DNA from: Flavobacterium sp. TR2
Lineage (GTDB): Bacteria; Bacteroidota; Bacteroidia; Flavobacteriales; Flavobacteriaceae
Reading direction: 5' to 3'
Length of the DNA stretch: 64,000 nucleotides
Assembly: GCF_025252405.1 (NCBI RefSeq)
Contig: NZ_CP104307.1
Location: 3,038,001-3,102,000 of the forward strand
The notes under the pieces are model-generated. The model was not told the origin of the DNA. It made no database searches and was given only the letters and a program-made list of their open reading frames with translations. The first letter of the stretch is position 1. The number at the start of each line of letters is the position of its first letter. This document shows positions 43,314 to 52,897 of this stretch, in pieces. Position numbers and translations under genes: made by a program.

Positions 43314-44834
43314 TTATTTCAAATCTGGCTGATAAATTTTAACAGAACCATCACCTTCGCTGCTTACTACCAGCAAGCTTCTTTTTGTAGGGCTTTTAGA
43401 AGCCGGAATAAAAAGAATTCCTTCTGGAGCATCGCCAGTTTTTACAGTTTGCAAATATTGTGGTGCAGTTGGGTTTGTAGCATCATATACCATAAAGGCA
43501 TCCGATCTTTCTAAACCGACAAATAAAATGTTTTGGCTTCCCATTTTAGCCGCAACTACAGCTTCTGGTTCAGAACCTTTATCGTCACTTCTTTTATCAT
43601 CGTATGTGCCTATTTCGTTGGTCTTTTTATCTACATCATTTTTGCTGTCAAAAACAATTTTTCCTGTGTTTCCATTCCATATAGAAAACGATCTTCCTCC
43701 AAAGCTTACCATTTGATCTAAATCTCCGTCACCGTCAGTATCTCCCATGTCGGCAACAAGATTTAATCTCCCCAAATTGGCATCTAATTTTAAAGTAGCA
43801 GCATCCGGAAAAACCGTAGCGTCAAGTGTCATGCTTTTCATGCGTTTCACATCAGTATACGCAGTGTATTCTCTCGCATCGCCTTCGTTGGCTGTAACAA
43901 AATAAGGAGTATTGTTTACAGTAAAATGGCTGATTGCGTCTGGCATATAAAGGCCTTTTACTTTCCAAGGGTTAAAGGCAATTTTATTGTCGCTATCGCT
44001 CACGTCAATTGCATTTTCGGCAGTGTTGTAATCTTTTAAACCTAGAGGATAGATTGCAGTAATAGTTTTAGCAGTTAAATCAATTTTTGCGACACCATTG
44101 TTTTCCTGTAAAGTTACCCAAGCAGTTTTAGAATCATCGGAAATTGTAATGTATTCAGGTTCGATATCTTGCGCAAAACTAGTTTTAGCAAATTTTGAGA
44201 TTCTGAATCCGTCTTTTTTTAAAGCCTCAGCTTGACCAGCAAATGAAGCGAAATCTAAAGTTGTTACACTATAAGAGCTAGTTTCAATAATAGAAACAGT
44301 TCCGTTTGGATCTTGTGAGTAATCTGCATTTGGCTCTCCTTCGTTTGCAGTCATGATGTATTTTCCATCAGGAGAAAAAGTAATCATGTCTGGTAAAGCT
44401 CCAACCGTAACCTGTTTGATTAAGCTATAATCTGAAGTATTAAAAACTGCCACTTTTCCATTTGCTTGCTTATTTACAGTCGATTCTAAAGCAACAGCCA
44501 GTTTTCCGTCAAAAACAGCAACACTGTTTGCAGCACCTTCGTAAGCAGTCAAATCAATTTTTCCGATTTTAAGAGGTTTTGTCGGATCAGTAATATCAAT
44601 AACATCGATTTGATTTACGCCGCTATTGTTTACTGTAAAAAGTCTTTTTGTTTTTTCGCAGTAAGCAGAAATCTCAGCTGCCGCTTCACCGCCAATTGTA
44701 ATTGAACCAATTTCTTTAAAAGTCCCTGGGTTTTCGTTTGCCACAACTTCAGGTTCGCCATTAGAATTTTCATCATTGTTACAGCTTGCCAGTATGAATA
44801 GCGCAGCCAATAATGAGAGAGATAAATTTTTCAT
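43314..44834 (-). CDS. Choice-of-anchor I-type secreted beta-propeller lipoprotein
   Basis: A lipoprotein (signal MKNLSLSLLAALFILASC) of 506 residues with repeated YVTN/beta-propeller-like units: VFDGKLAVALESTVNKQANG, ITFSPDGKYIMTANEGEPN, EPEYITISDDSKTAWVTLQ and FVGLERSDAFMVYD. Two NEGxx[DE] sites (EGEPN, EGDAREY) and DMGDTDGDGDLD may bind metal. This layout is that of choice-of-anchor I proteins. The function is unknown, with extracellular or periplasmic location. Confidence 0.88.
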   Translation of the reverse strand: MKNLSLSLLAALFILASCNNDENSNGEPEVVANENPGTFKEIGSITIGGEAAAEISAYCEKTKRLFTVNNSGVNQIDVIDITDPTKPLKIGKIDLTAYEGAANSVAVFDGKLAVALESTVNKQANGKVAVFNTSDYSLIKQVTVGALPDMITFSPDGKYIMTANEGEPNADYSQDPNGTVSIIETSSYSVTTLDFASFAGQAEALKKDGFRISKFAKTSFAQDIEPEYITISDDSKTAWVTLQENNGVAKIDLTAKTITAIYPLGLKDYNTAENAIDVSDSDNKIAFNPWKVKGLYMPDAISHFTVNNTPYFVTANEGDAREYTAYTDVKRMKSMTLDATVFPDAATLKLDANLGRLNLVADMGDTDGDGDLDQMVSFGGRSFSIWNGNTGKIVFDSKNDVDKKTNEIGTYDDKRSDDKGSEPEAVVAAKMGSQNILFVGLERSDAFMVYDATNPTAPQYLQTVKTGDAPEGILFIPASKSPTKRSLLVVSSEGDGSVKIYQPDLK

Positions 44835-44854
44835 GTGTTAGTTTTTAGTTTTGG

Positions 44855-44862
44855 CAAAAGTA
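44855..44862 (-). promoter_or_regulatory. -7 box (TACTTTTG)
   Basis: TAnnTTTG match on the minus strand, 20 nt before the lipoprotein ATG at 44834. Confidence 0.6.
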
Positions 44863-44986
44863 ATTCTGAGCTCTCTGTTAAATATTAAGCGTGTATTATT
44901 TAATCTTTAACTTAGTTTTTGCAGGATATTTTATGTGAAATTAAAGAGGAATTTTGATCAAATGTTTTATAATCCTAACGAATGCT

Positions 44987-44994
44987 TATCTTTG
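44987..44994 (+). promoter_or_regulatory. -7 box (TATCTTTG) of aguA
   Basis: TATCTTTG ends 25 nt before ATG 45020. No good -33 box at the usual spacing. Confidence 0.55.
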
Positions 44995-45019
44995 CACTTT
45001 CTTAAATTAGAACGTATTT

Positions 45020-46060
45020 ATGTCAACAAATAATAGAAGATTTCCTGCAGAATGGGAAAAACAGCAAGGAATTGTATTGTGTTTTCCGCATAATGGTAAC
45101 GATTGGCCAGGAAAATATGAAGCTGTTCAATGGGCTTTTGTAGAATTTATTAAAAAAGTGGCCACTTTTGAAACTGTTTTTCTGGTTGTAGCCGATGAAA
45201 AATTAAAAGAAAAAGTTGCTGATATGCTGGAGAGAGCCCGTGTAAACATTAAAAACGTTTCTTATATTATTCATAAAACCAACAGAAGCTGGATGCGCGA
45301 CTCTGGACCAATTATCGTAAAAAACGGTTCAAAAAGAGAAGCCTTAAACTTTAATTTCAACGGTTGGGCAAAATATAAAAACTATCAGCTGGACAAATTT
45401 GTTCCAGGTAAAGTAGCTGATTTTATTGATGTGCCGCTAACTCAGGTAATGTACAAAGGAAAACCAGTAATTGTTGAAGGTGGGGCGATTGATGTAAATG
45501 GAAAAGGAACTTTGTTGACATCAGAAGAATGTCTAATGCATCCAACAATTCAGGTTAGAAACCCTGGTTTTACCAAAGAAGATTACGAAGCTGTTTTTAA
45601 AGAATATCTTGGGGTTACAAATGTAATTTGGCTTGGTGACGGAATTGAAGGTGATGATACGCACGGTCACATCGACGATTTGTGCCGATTTGTAAATGAA
45701 GATACTATTGTAACAATTGTAGAAACTGATAAAAACGATTCAAACTACAAACCTTTGCAGGATAATTTGAAACGCTTGCAAAATGCAAAATTAGAAAATG
45801 GAAAATCTCCAGTAATTGTAGCATTGCCAATGCCAAAACGCGTAGATTTTGAAGATTTGCGCTTGCCGGCAAGTTATGCTAATTTCTTGATTTTGAATAA
45901 TTGTGTTTTAGTGCCGACATTCAATGACAGTAATGATCGCGTAGCTTTAAATATTTTGGCAGAATGCTTCCCTGATAGAGAAGTAATCGGAATAAGCTGC
46001 ATCGATTTTATCTGGGGATTCGGAACTTTACATTGTTTAAGCCAGCAGATTCCCGCATAA
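45020..46060 (+). CDS. aguA: Agmatine deiminase
   Basis: AguA converts agmatine to N-carbamoylputrescine and ammonia. The 346-residue protein has RSWMRDSGPIIVKNG, the GGAIDVNGKGTLL site, DTHGHIDD and the catalytic Cys339 in LHCLSQQIPA. Two minus-strand genes separate it from aguB, so the pathway is split over two transcription units. Confidence 0.96.
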   Translation: MSTNNRRFPAEWEKQQGIVLCFPHNGNDWPGKYEAVQWAFVEFIKKVATFETVFLVVADEKLKEKVADMLERARVNIKNVSYIIHKTNRSWMRDSGPIIVKNGSKREALNFNFNGWAKYKNYQLDKFVPGKVADFIDVPLTQVMYKGKPVIVEGGAIDVNGKGTLLTSEECLMHPTIQVRNPGFTKEDYEAVFKEYLGVTNVIWLGDGIEGDDTHGHIDDLCRFVNEDTIVTIVETDKNDSNYKPLQDNLKRLQNAKLENGKSPVIVALPMPKRVDFEDLRLPASYANFLILNNCVLVPTFNDSNDRVALNILAECFPDREVIGISCIDFIWGFGTLHCLSQQIPA

Positions 46061-46148
46061 AAATAGAGCCATAGATTATAAAATAATTGTTTTAATTTTT
46101 TAATCTGTGAGGAAATTGTAAAATATACAGAGACTTTCTTATGATTTG

Positions 46149-46177
46149 AGCTGTCATCAAAAGTGGCAGTTTTTTTG
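46149..46177 (+). terminator. Weak hairpin terminator after aguA
   Basis: CTGTCA and TGGCAG form a 6-bp stem with one G-T pair, followed by seven T. Confidence 0.7.
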
Positions 46178-46260
46178 TTTTATATTTAACAGACGGATTT
46201 GCGGTGTGTCTCAACATCCTTCTTATATTCGTATGTTCAACAATGCAGATTTAATTTTAT

Positions 46261-47445
46261 ATGAAGAAAATATTTTTTATCCTTTCCGTGCTTTCTTCCG
46301 GAGTGCTATTTTCACAATCTGATTCAAAGAAAAAAACAGAACTTACATTTGCGACTTATAATGTAAGTATGGAGTCAGATAATTATTCTCCAAAAGGCGC
46401 AATGGGAAAATCGGAGCAGATATTGATTTATCAGCTTAATTCAGGACGCAATACTCAAATCAGAAATATTGCCCAGATTATTCAGACCGTTAGACCGGAT
46501 GTTATTCTGTTAAACGAATTTGATTATATTAAAGACCCTGAACTTGGTGTAAAGGCATTTATAAAAAATTATTTGAATGTGGGCCAAGGCGGAGCAGCAG
46601 CTATCGATTATCCTTACTATTATTATTCGACAGTGAATACCGGCCAACCAAGCCCTTACGATTTGAATAATGACGGAAAGTTGGATAATTTTGGAAATGA
46701 TGCATGGGCGTTTGGTATGTATCCTGGTCAATATGGAATGATGCTTTTGTCTAAATATCCTATTGATGTAAAAGCGGTTCGTACTTTTCAACACTTTAAA
46801 TGGAAAGATATGCCGGGAGCATTGCTTACCAAAAAAGCCGATGGATCGGATTGGTATAGCAAGAAAGCATGGAAGGAATTTCCATTGTCTTCAAAATCTC
46901 ATTGGGATGTTCCTGTAGAGATTGATAATGAAATAGTTCATGTCTTAGTCAGTCATCCAACTCCTCCTACTTTTGATGGTGATGAAGACCGCAATGGAAA
47001 AAGAAATCATGACGAAATTCGATTCTGGAAAGATTATATTTCAGACAATTCGGCTTCGTATATTTATGATGATAAAGGAGTTAAAGGTGGTTTGTCTCCG
47101 AATTCTCGATTTGTCATATTGGGTGATCAAAACGCTTCGCCGGTTGAGGGAGATGCTATTAGGGAAGGTATAAAGTCTTTAGTAGAGAATCCGAAAATTA
47201 ATAGCGATTTTACGCCTGCTAGCAAAGGCGGTGCTGAATTTAGTCCCAAAAATCCTTTTGGAATTAATCATACTGCCTTTTGGAGAATGCGCGCCGATTA
47301 TGTATTGCCGTCTAGACTTGGATTTAAGGTTGTTAGCAGTGGTGTTTTCTGGCCAGCAAAAGATGAGCCAATGTCAGAATTAGTTGAAAAACGAGAATCA
47401 AGTTCGGATCATCGTTTGGTTTGGGTAAAGATGATTTTAGAATAA
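46261..47445 (+). CDS. Secreted endonuclease/exonuclease/phosphatase-family protein
   Basis: A signal peptide (MKKIFFILSVLSSGVLFSQ) precedes an EEP fold of 394 residues: FATYNVSM, PDVILLNEFDYI (metal-binding Glu), VLVSHPTPPTF, LGDQNASPVEGDA and the terminal SSDHRLVWVKM His/Asp pair. It may be a secreted phosphodiesterase or nuclease. The DLNNDGKLDNFGNDAW stretch looks like a calcium-binding loop. It ends at a bidirectional terminator. Confidence 0.9.
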   Translation: MKKIFFILSVLSSGVLFSQSDSKKKTELTFATYNVSMESDNYSPKGAMGKSEQILIYQLNSGRNTQIRNIAQIIQTVRPDVILLNEFDYIKDPELGVKAFIKNYLNVGQGGAAAIDYPYYYYSTVNTGQPSPYDLNNDGKLDNFGNDAWAFGMYPGQYGMMLLSKYPIDVKAVRTFQHFKWKDMPGALLTKKADGSDWYSKKAWKEFPLSSKSHWDVPVEIDNEIVHVLVSHPTPPTFDGDEDRNGKRNHDEIRFWKDYISDNSASYIYDDKGVKGGLSPNSRFVILGDQNASPVEGDAIREGIKSLVENPKINSDFTPASKGGAEFSPKNPFGINHTAFWRMRADYVLPSRLGFKVVSSGVFWPAKDEPMSELVEKRESSSDHRLVWVKMILE

Positions 47446-47487
47446 ATAGCTTTTCTTTTCATTTTTCTAGATTTAAATAGAGCATAA

Positions 47488-47520
47488 AAAAACCTTGGTT
47501 CTCACCAAGGTTTTTATTTT
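47488..47520. terminator. Bidirectional terminator
   Basis: AAAAACCTTGGT and ACCAAGGTTTTT form a 12-bp stem with a TCTC loop between convergent genes. Confidence 0.92.
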
Positions 47521-47547
47521 CTATATCTCTTCAGACTGATCTGCTCT

Positions 47548-48831
47548 TCATTGTCTGGTAAAAGGAGGCAGCAACTGGCTTGAAACTTCTCCAAAACCAA
47601 TTCGTACTTCATTGTTTTCGCAGAAACCGCGGATAATTACGGTGTCGTTATCTTCAATAAATTTACGTTCGCTTCCGTCATTTAGCGTAAGCGGATTTTT
47701 TCCGCCCCAAGTTAATTCCAACATAGAACCAAAACTATCAGGAGTTGGACCAGAAATAGTACCAGAACCCATCATATCGCCAGAATTTACACGGCATCCG
47801 TTTGAGGTATGGTGTGTCAATTGCTGAGCCATAGACCAGTACATATATTTGAAGTTAGATTTTGAAATCACAGTTTCTTCCTGATCTTCAGGTTTTAGGG
47901 AAACTTCTAAATGAATATCAAAAGCTTTTTTTCCTTTTGTTTGTAAATAAGGAAGCGGAGATGGATCTTGTTTAGGGCCTTTAGTTCTAAAAGGTTCTAA
48001 AGCGTCCATAGTCACAATCCAAGGTGAAATTGAAGTTGCAAAGTTTTTAGCCAAGAATGGTCCAAGAGGCACGTATTCCCATTTCTGAATGTCGCGCGCA
48101 CTCCAATCATTTAGTAAAACCATTCCGAAAATATAATCTTCAGCTTCGTAAGTTGAAATATTTTCGCCCATTACATTTACATCTGTAGTAATAAAAGCAG
48201 TTTCTAACTCGAAATCTACCAAACGAGAAGCTCCAAAAACAGGAGTGTCATGGCCAACAGGCAAAGTCTGTCCCATTGGTCTGTGAACCGGAATTCCCGA
48301 TGGCACAATTGTCGAGCTTCTTCCGTGATATCCAACTGGAATATGAAGCCAGTTTGGCAATAAAGCATTATCGGGATCGCGGAACATTTTACCTACGTTT
48401 GTAGCGTGTTCTCTGCTCGAATAAAAGTCAGTATAGTCGCCAATTAAAACAGGAAGCTGCATTTCTACATCTTCAATTTTAAATATAACAATATCTCTGT
48501 GTTTTGTTGAATCTCTTAGCTGCGGATTAGTTTCGTCGAAAATATCAGCGATACGATTTCGAACCAAACGCCATGTTTTTTTTCCGTCAGAAATAAAATC
48601 ATTTAGCGTATCCTGCATAAACATATCATCGGTTAATTCTATTCCTTCAAAATAGTTTAATTGCTGTAAAGCTCCTAAATCTATGGCGTAGTCGCCAATT
48701 CGAGTTCCTACAGTAACGACATTTTCTTTAGTAAGAAATACTCCAAAAGGAATATTCTGAATAGGGAAGTCACTATTTTCTGGCACTTCTAACCATGATT
48801 TTCTACTGGTATCGTTGGCGGTGATTGGCAT
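47548..48831 (-). CDS. fahA: Fumarylacetoacetase
   Basis: This enzyme carries out the last step of tyrosine and phenylalanine catabolism. The 427-residue protein shows YTDFYSSREHATNVGKMF, GYHGRSSTIV, LGFxxLD-like LVDFELETAF and QQLTHHTSNGCRVNSGDMMGSGTISG. No other tyrosine degradation gene is in the window. It is divergent from glyA, with a TATATTTG box at 48868-48875 on the minus strand. Confidence 0.96.
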   Translation of the reverse strand: MPITANDTSRKSWLEVPENSDFPIQNIPFGVFLTKENVVTVGTRIGDYAIDLGALQQLNYFEGIELTDDMFMQDTLNDFISDGKKTWRLVRNRIADIFDETNPQLRDSTKHRDIVIFKIEDVEMQLPVLIGDYTDFYSSREHATNVGKMFRDPDNALLPNWLHIPVGYHGRSSTIVPSGIPVHRPMGQTLPVGHDTPVFGASRLVDFELETAFITTDVNVMGENISTYEAEDYIFGMVLLNDWSARDIQKWEYVPLGPFLAKNFATSISPWIVTMDALEPFRTKGPKQDPSPLPYLQTKGKKAFDIHLEVSLKPEDQEETVISKSNFKYMYWSMAQQLTHHTSNGCRVNSGDMMGSGTISGPTPDSFGSMLELTWGGKNPLTLNDGSERKFIEDNDTVIIRGFCENNEVRIGFGEVSSQLLPPFTRQ

Positions 48832-48867
48832 GTTCTAATGTTAATTATTTGTTGAAAAATTACTTGT

Positions 48868-48875
48868 CAAATATA
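48868..48875 (-). promoter_or_regulatory. -7 box (TATATTTG) of fahA
   Basis: Match to TAnnTTTG on the minus strand, 36 nt before ATG 48831. Confidence 0.6.
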
Positions 48876-48908
48876 TCATAATCTAGCAGTTTGACAAACG
48901 TTTTTTTG

Positions 48909-48916
48909 TATTTTTG
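48909..48916 (+). promoter_or_regulatory. -7 box (TATTTTTG) of glyA
   Basis: TATTTTTG lies 25 nt before ATG 48942. It sits inside the longer upstream reading frame, so the ATG at 48942 is the start. Confidence 0.65.
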
Positions 48917-48941
48917 CGTGAAATTAACGAAAAACAAAAAA

Positions 48942-50216
48942 ATGCAACGCGACGAACAAATTTTTGATCTTATCCAAGAGGAGAAAGAAAGACAAATTCA
49001 CGGACTAGAGCTTATTGCTTCTGAGAATTTTGTAAGTGATGAAGTAATGGCAGCAGCAGGGTCTGTTTTAACTAATAAATATGCCGAGGGTTATCCTGGC
49101 AAAAGATACTATGGCGGTTGCGAGGTAGTTGACGTTATTGAGCAGATTGCAATTGACAGAGCTAAAGAATTATTTGGCGCTGAATATGCAAACGTGCAGC
49201 CTCACTCAGGTTCTCAAGCAAATACATCTGTTTACCATGCTTGTTTGAATCCTGGCGATACTATTTTAGGTTTCGATTTGTCTCACGGTGGACACTTAAC
49301 TCACGGTTCTCCAGTAAACTTCTCAGGTCGTTTATACCGTCCAGTTTTTTACGGTGTAGATGCTGAAACTGGCCGTTTAGATTATGATAAAATCCAAGAA
49401 ATTGCAACTAAAGAACAGCCAAAATTAATCATCGCAGGAGCTTCTGCTTATTCTCGTGATATGGATTTTGCTCGTTTCAGACAAATTGCTGACAGCGTAG
49501 GAGCGATCTTATTTGCTGATATTTCTCACCCAGCAGGTCTTATTGCAAAAGGGTTAATGAACGATCCAATTCCACATTGCCATATTGTTTCTACAACAAC
49601 TCACAAAACCTTAAGAGGACCACGTGGAGGTCTTATTTTAATGGGGAAAGACTTCCCAAATCCACAAGGATTAACAACTCCAAAAGGAGAAATCAGAATG
49701 ATGTCTTCATTATTAGATTTAGCTGTTTTTCCAGGAAATCAAGGAGGGCCTTTAATGCACATTATCGCTGCAAAAGCGGTTGCTTTTGGTGAAGCATTAA
49801 AAGACGAGTTCTTTACTTACGCAATGCAATTGCAAAAAAATGCAAACGCAATGGCTGATGCTTTCGTAAAAAGAGGTTACAACATCATCTCTGGCGGAAC
49901 TGATAACCACATGATGCTTATTGACTTAAGAAATAAAAACATTTCTGGTAAAGAAGCTGAAAATGCATTAGTAAAAGCTGAAATTACAGTAAACAAAAAC
50001 ATGGTTCCTTTTGACGATAAATCTCCGTTTATCACTTCTGGAATTCGTGTTGGAACAGCTGCGATCACAACTCGCGGTTTAGTTGAAAAAGATATGGAAA
50101 CTATTGTTGAGCTTATCGATAAAGTTTTATCTAACCATACAGATGAAAATGTTATCGAAGAAGTTGCTGAACAAGTAAACGAAATGATGAGCGAAAGACC
50201 AATTTTTGCTTATTAA
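48942..50216 (+). CDS. glyA: Serine hydroxymethyltransferase
   Basis: GlyA converts serine and tetrahydrofolate to glycine and methylene-THF. The 424 residues from ATG 48942 ([17 protein letters not shown]) carry the N-terminal [10 protein letters not shown] segment, [11 protein letters not shown], and the PLP site Lys222 in [13 protein letters not shown]. The N-terminal reading [10 protein letters not shown] is not coding because a promoter lies within it. Confidence 0.97.
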   Translation: MQRDEQIFDLIQEEKERQIHGLELIASENFVSDEVMAAAGSVLTNKYAEGYPGKRYYGGCEVVDVIEQIAIDRAKELFGAEYANVQPHSGSQANTSVYHACLNPGDTILGFDLSHGGHLTHGSPVNFSGRLYRPVFYGVDAETGRLDYDKIQEIATKEQPKLIIAGASAYSRDMDFARFRQIADSVGAILFADISHPAGLIAKGLMNDPIPHCHIVSTTTHKTLRGPRGGLILMGKDFPNPQGLTTPKGEIRMMSSLLDLAVFPGNQGGPLMHIIAAKAVAFGEALKDEFFTYAMQLQKNANAMADAFVKRGYNIISGGTDNHMMLIDLRNKNISGKEAENALVKAEITVNKNMVPFDDKSPFITSGIRVGTAAITTRGLVEKDMETIVELIDKVLSNHTDENVIEEVAEQVNEMMSERPIFAY

Positions 50217-50217
50217 A

Positions 50218-50350
50218 AATTAGTCAAAAGTCATAAAGTCGAAGGTCGAAAGCCTAAAAATGGAATGTAAATTTCTATCTTTAGTTTTTGATCTTCGATT
50301 TTTCTTTTAAGGTTTTCTAATGACTTTATGACTTTCGACTTTAAACTTTA
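50218..50350. repeat. Inverted AAAGTCATAAAGTCG-type heptamer repeat
   Basis: AGTCAAAAGTCATAAAGTCG on the left faces ATGACTTTATGACTTTCGAC on the right across about 60 nt. The units are about 7 bp long and can pair into a long hairpin between glyA and the miaE-like gene. Confidence 0.8.
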
Positions 50351-50363
50351 AGACTTAAATAAA

Positions 50364-50957
50364 ATGGGCGTATTAAGATTACAATTGCCAACCGACCCAA
50401 GATGGGTAAATATTGTTGAGAAAAACATAGAAGAAATCTTGACAGATCACGCTTGGTGCGAACAAAAAGCGGCAACCAATGCGATTACAATCATTACAAA
50501 CAATCCAGAGCATCAAGATTTGGTTCAGGACTTGCTGGCTTTAGTAAAAGAAGAAGTAGATCATTTTGAACAGGTCCATAACATCATCATCAAAAGAGGA
50601 TTGAAACTAGGACGTGAGCGTAAAGATGAATATGTAAACGAACTGTACCAATATATGAAGAGAAGTGGAGACGGGAGCCGTGTTTCTGGTCTTGTAGAAA
50701 GACTTCTTTTCTCTGCGATGATCGAAGCTAGAAGCTGCGAGCGCTTTAAAGTGCTTTCTGAAAATATTCAAGATGAAGAATTGGCAGTTTTTTACAGAGA
50801 ATTAATGGAAAGTGAAGCAGGACATTACACAACATTCATTACCTACGCACGCAAGTACGGAGTAGGAATCGATGTTGAAAAACGCTGGAGAGAGTGGCTG
50901 GCTTTTGAGGAGTCGATTATTTCCAATTACGGAAAAAACGAAACGATTCACGGGTAG
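50364..50957 (+). CDS. tRNA 2-(methylthio-N6-isopentenyl)adenosine hydroxylase-like (MiaE family)
   Basis: A ferritin-like diiron enzyme of 197 residues. Two metal-binding helices read EEVDHFEQVHN and ARSCERF, with ESEAGHYTTFI as the last ligand region. MiaE hydroxylates the isopentenyl side chain on A37 made by MiaA and MiaB. miaA is at 4.5 kb here; miaB was not seen. The start MGVLRLQLPTDPRW is at the ATG. Confidence 0.92.
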   Translation: MGVLRLQLPTDPRWVNIVEKNIEEILTDHAWCEQKAATNAITIITNNPEHQDLVQDLLALVKEEVDHFEQVHNIIIKRGLKLGRERKDEYVNELYQYMKRSGDGSRVSGLVERLLFSAMIEARSCERFKVLSENIQDEELAVFYRELMESEAGHYTTFITYARKYGVGIDVEKRWREWLAFEESIISNYGKNETIHG

Positions 50958-51356
50958 TTTTTGATTTTGTTTGGTTTGTTTCAAGTTTCGAGTTTCTCCC
51001 GAAGCCTCGGGATCAAGTTTCAAGTTTGCCACGTTGAGCGATTTCGAAGTTTGGAAGAAGCCTGTGCAAAGCATATCAAATTTTAAAATAAAAATCTGTG
51101 CAAATCGGCGTCTTCGCGAAAGCGAATCAGTTGTATCAGCGTTCAGTTTTTTAGAGATCAGTTGCAGTTTTTAGTTTCAAGTTTGTCACGTTGAGCGAAG
51201 TCGAAACGTTTTTTAGCCATTAAACTTTGTGAATCTTTGTGCATTTTAAAGCAGATTAGCAATCCAATTGTTCAAAAGTTCAACTTTTTGTTAATCTAAT
51301 CTTTAAAATCTAAAATCAGAAATTCTTACATTTGAGAGTAACCAAAATCTCGAACT
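50958..51356. repeat. Repeat-rich intergenic region before guaC
   Basis: The 400-nt gap holds the heptamer-type TTTCAAGTTTCGAG near 50978, a CCCGAAGCCTCGGG hairpin (50999-51012), and two GAGCGAAGTCGAA-type blocks (51033-51047, 51189-51203) of the dispersed family also seen at 10.6 kb. No gene is seen. Confidence 0.8.
51327..51334 (+). promoter_or_regulatory. -7 box (TACATTTG) of guaC
   Basis: TAnnTTTG match 22 nt before ATG 51357. Confidence 0.6.
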
Positions 51357-52397
51357 ATGAGAATAGAAATGGACCTAAAATTGGGGTTTAAAGATGTCAT
51401 GTTTAGACCTAAAAGATCAACGCTTAAAAGCAGATCTGAAGTTTCCTTAGAACAAAATTTCAAGTATTTGCATAGCAATGCCAGTTGGACAGGAATTCCA
51501 ATTATGGCAGCCAATATGGATACAGTAGGAACTTTTGAAATGGCAAAGATTTTGGCAAAAGAAAAGCTTTTTACAGCCATTCATAAACATTACACTTTAG
51601 AAGAATGGAATAAGTTTCTAAAAAACGTTACTCCAGATTTTTATGATTATATTGCTGTAAGCACTGGAACCGGCAAAGAAGATTTTGATAAAATTGAAGC
51701 AATAATTACCGCTAATCCGTTATTGAAATTTATCTGCATCGATGTTGCCAACGGCTATTCAGAACATTTTGTCCAGTTTTTAAAGAAAACACGTAAACAA
51801 TATCCTGATAAAATAATTATCGCTGGAAATGTAGTAACAGGAGAAATGACCGAAGAACTGTTATTGGCTGGAGCAGATATTGTAAAAGTCGGAATTGGAC
51901 CGGGTTCTGTCTGCACCACACGTGTTAAAACGGGAGTTGGGTATCCGCAGCTTTCTGCAATTATCGAATGTGCCGACGCAGCTCACGGTCTAGGCGGGCA
52001 CATTATAAGCGATGGCGGGTGTACAACTCCAGGCGATGTTGCGAAAGCTTTTGGAGCTGGTGCCGATTTTGTCATGCTTGGCGGAATGCTGGCGGGACAT
52101 ACAGAAAGCGGTGGAGAATTAATCGAAGTAAAAGGCGAAAAATTCAAGCAGTTTTACGGAATGAGTTCAAAAACAGCAATGGACAAACATTCTGGCGGCG
52201 TTGCAGAATATCGCGCAAGCGAAGGAAAAACAGTTCAGGTTCCTTTTAAAGGAGATGTAATTTATACTGTTTTGGATATTTTAGGCGGAATTAGAAGCAC
52301 TTGCACCTATGTGGGAGCTTCAAGATTAAAAGAATTAACAAAAAGAACGACTTTCATTCGCGTAAGCGAACAGGAAAATCAAGTTTTTACAAAATAA
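51357..52397 (+). CDS. guaC: GMP reductase
   Basis: GuaC reduces GMP to IMP with NADPH in purine salvage. The 346-residue protein begins [21 protein letters not shown], contains [31 protein letters not shown] with catalytic Cys186, and [13 protein letters not shown]. Residue numbering at Cys186 coincides with my recollection of E. coli GuaC, and large blocks seem identical. It is followed by a GNAT gene after 1 nt. Confidence 0.96.
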   Translation: MRIEMDLKLGFKDVMFRPKRSTLKSRSEVSLEQNFKYLHSNASWTGIPIMAANMDTVGTFEMAKILAKEKLFTAIHKHYTLEEWNKFLKNVTPDFYDYIAVSTGTGKEDFDKIEAIITANPLLKFICIDVANGYSEHFVQFLKKTRKQYPDKIIIAGNVVTGEMTEELLLAGADIVKVGIGPGSVCTTRVKTGVGYPQLSAIIECADAAHGLGGHIISDGGCTTPGDVAKAFGAGADFVMLGGMLAGHTESGGELIEVKGEKFKQFYGMSSKTAMDKHSGGVAEYRASEGKTVQVPFKGDVIYTVLDILGGIRSTCTYVGASRLKELTKRTTFIRVSEQENQVFTK

Positions 52398-52398
52398 T

Positions 52399-52896
52399 AT
52401 GATTAAGATTACCGAAGCATCTATTGAAGATATAGCTAAAATTCAAGAGATTGTACATATAACATGGCCCATAACTTATGGCGAAATTCTAACAAAGGAG
52501 CAATTAGATTATATGCTGGATCTAATTTATTCTGATGAAGCGTTATCTAAACAGATTCAGAATAAAGAACAGCTGTTTTACATGATTTCAGATGCTGATT
52601 CCGTAATAGGTTTTATCGGAATTGAGCATAATTATAAAGAAAAAGCCATTACTAAAATTCATAAAATTTATCTTTTGCCCCAAACGCAAGGAAAAGGATA
52701 CGGGAAAATTGTTTTTGGAGAAATTGGAACAATGGCATTAGAAAACAATTCAAAAGAACTTTTATTAAATGTAAACCGTTTCAATACCGCTTTGAATTTT
52801 TATAAAAAACTAGGTTTTGAAATTAAAGAAACGCTAGATACTGAAATTGGAAATGGGTACTTGATGGAGGATTACGTGATGAGGAAAAAACTTTAA
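52399..52896 (+). CDS. GNAT acetyltransferase
   Basis: A 165-residue protein with the GNAT fold: IQEIVHITWPITYGEILTKEQ at the N-terminus, IHKIYLLPQTQGKGYGKIVFGE as motif A and NTALNFYKKLGFEI as motif B. It begins 1 nt after guaC and is probably cotranscribed with it. The substrate is unknown. It ends convergently with the next gene, 1 nt apart, with no visible terminator. Confidence 0.92.
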   Translation: MIKITEASIEDIAKIQEIVHITWPITYGEILTKEQLDYMLDLIYSDEALSKQIQNKEQLFYMISDADSVIGFIGIEHNYKEKAITKIHKIYLLPQTQGKGYGKIVFGEIGTMALENNSKELLLNVNRFNTALNFYKKLGFEIKETLDTEIGNGYLMEDYVMRKKL

Positions 52897-52897
52897 T

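Noticed and set aside
46261..47445. Type IX sorting tail on the EEP protein
   Set aside because: The C-terminus ends with the catalytic SSDHRLVWVKM motif; no extra domain follows.
50971..51174. A 67-codon frame before guaC
   Set aside because: It reads through dispersed repeat DNA with no coding pattern.
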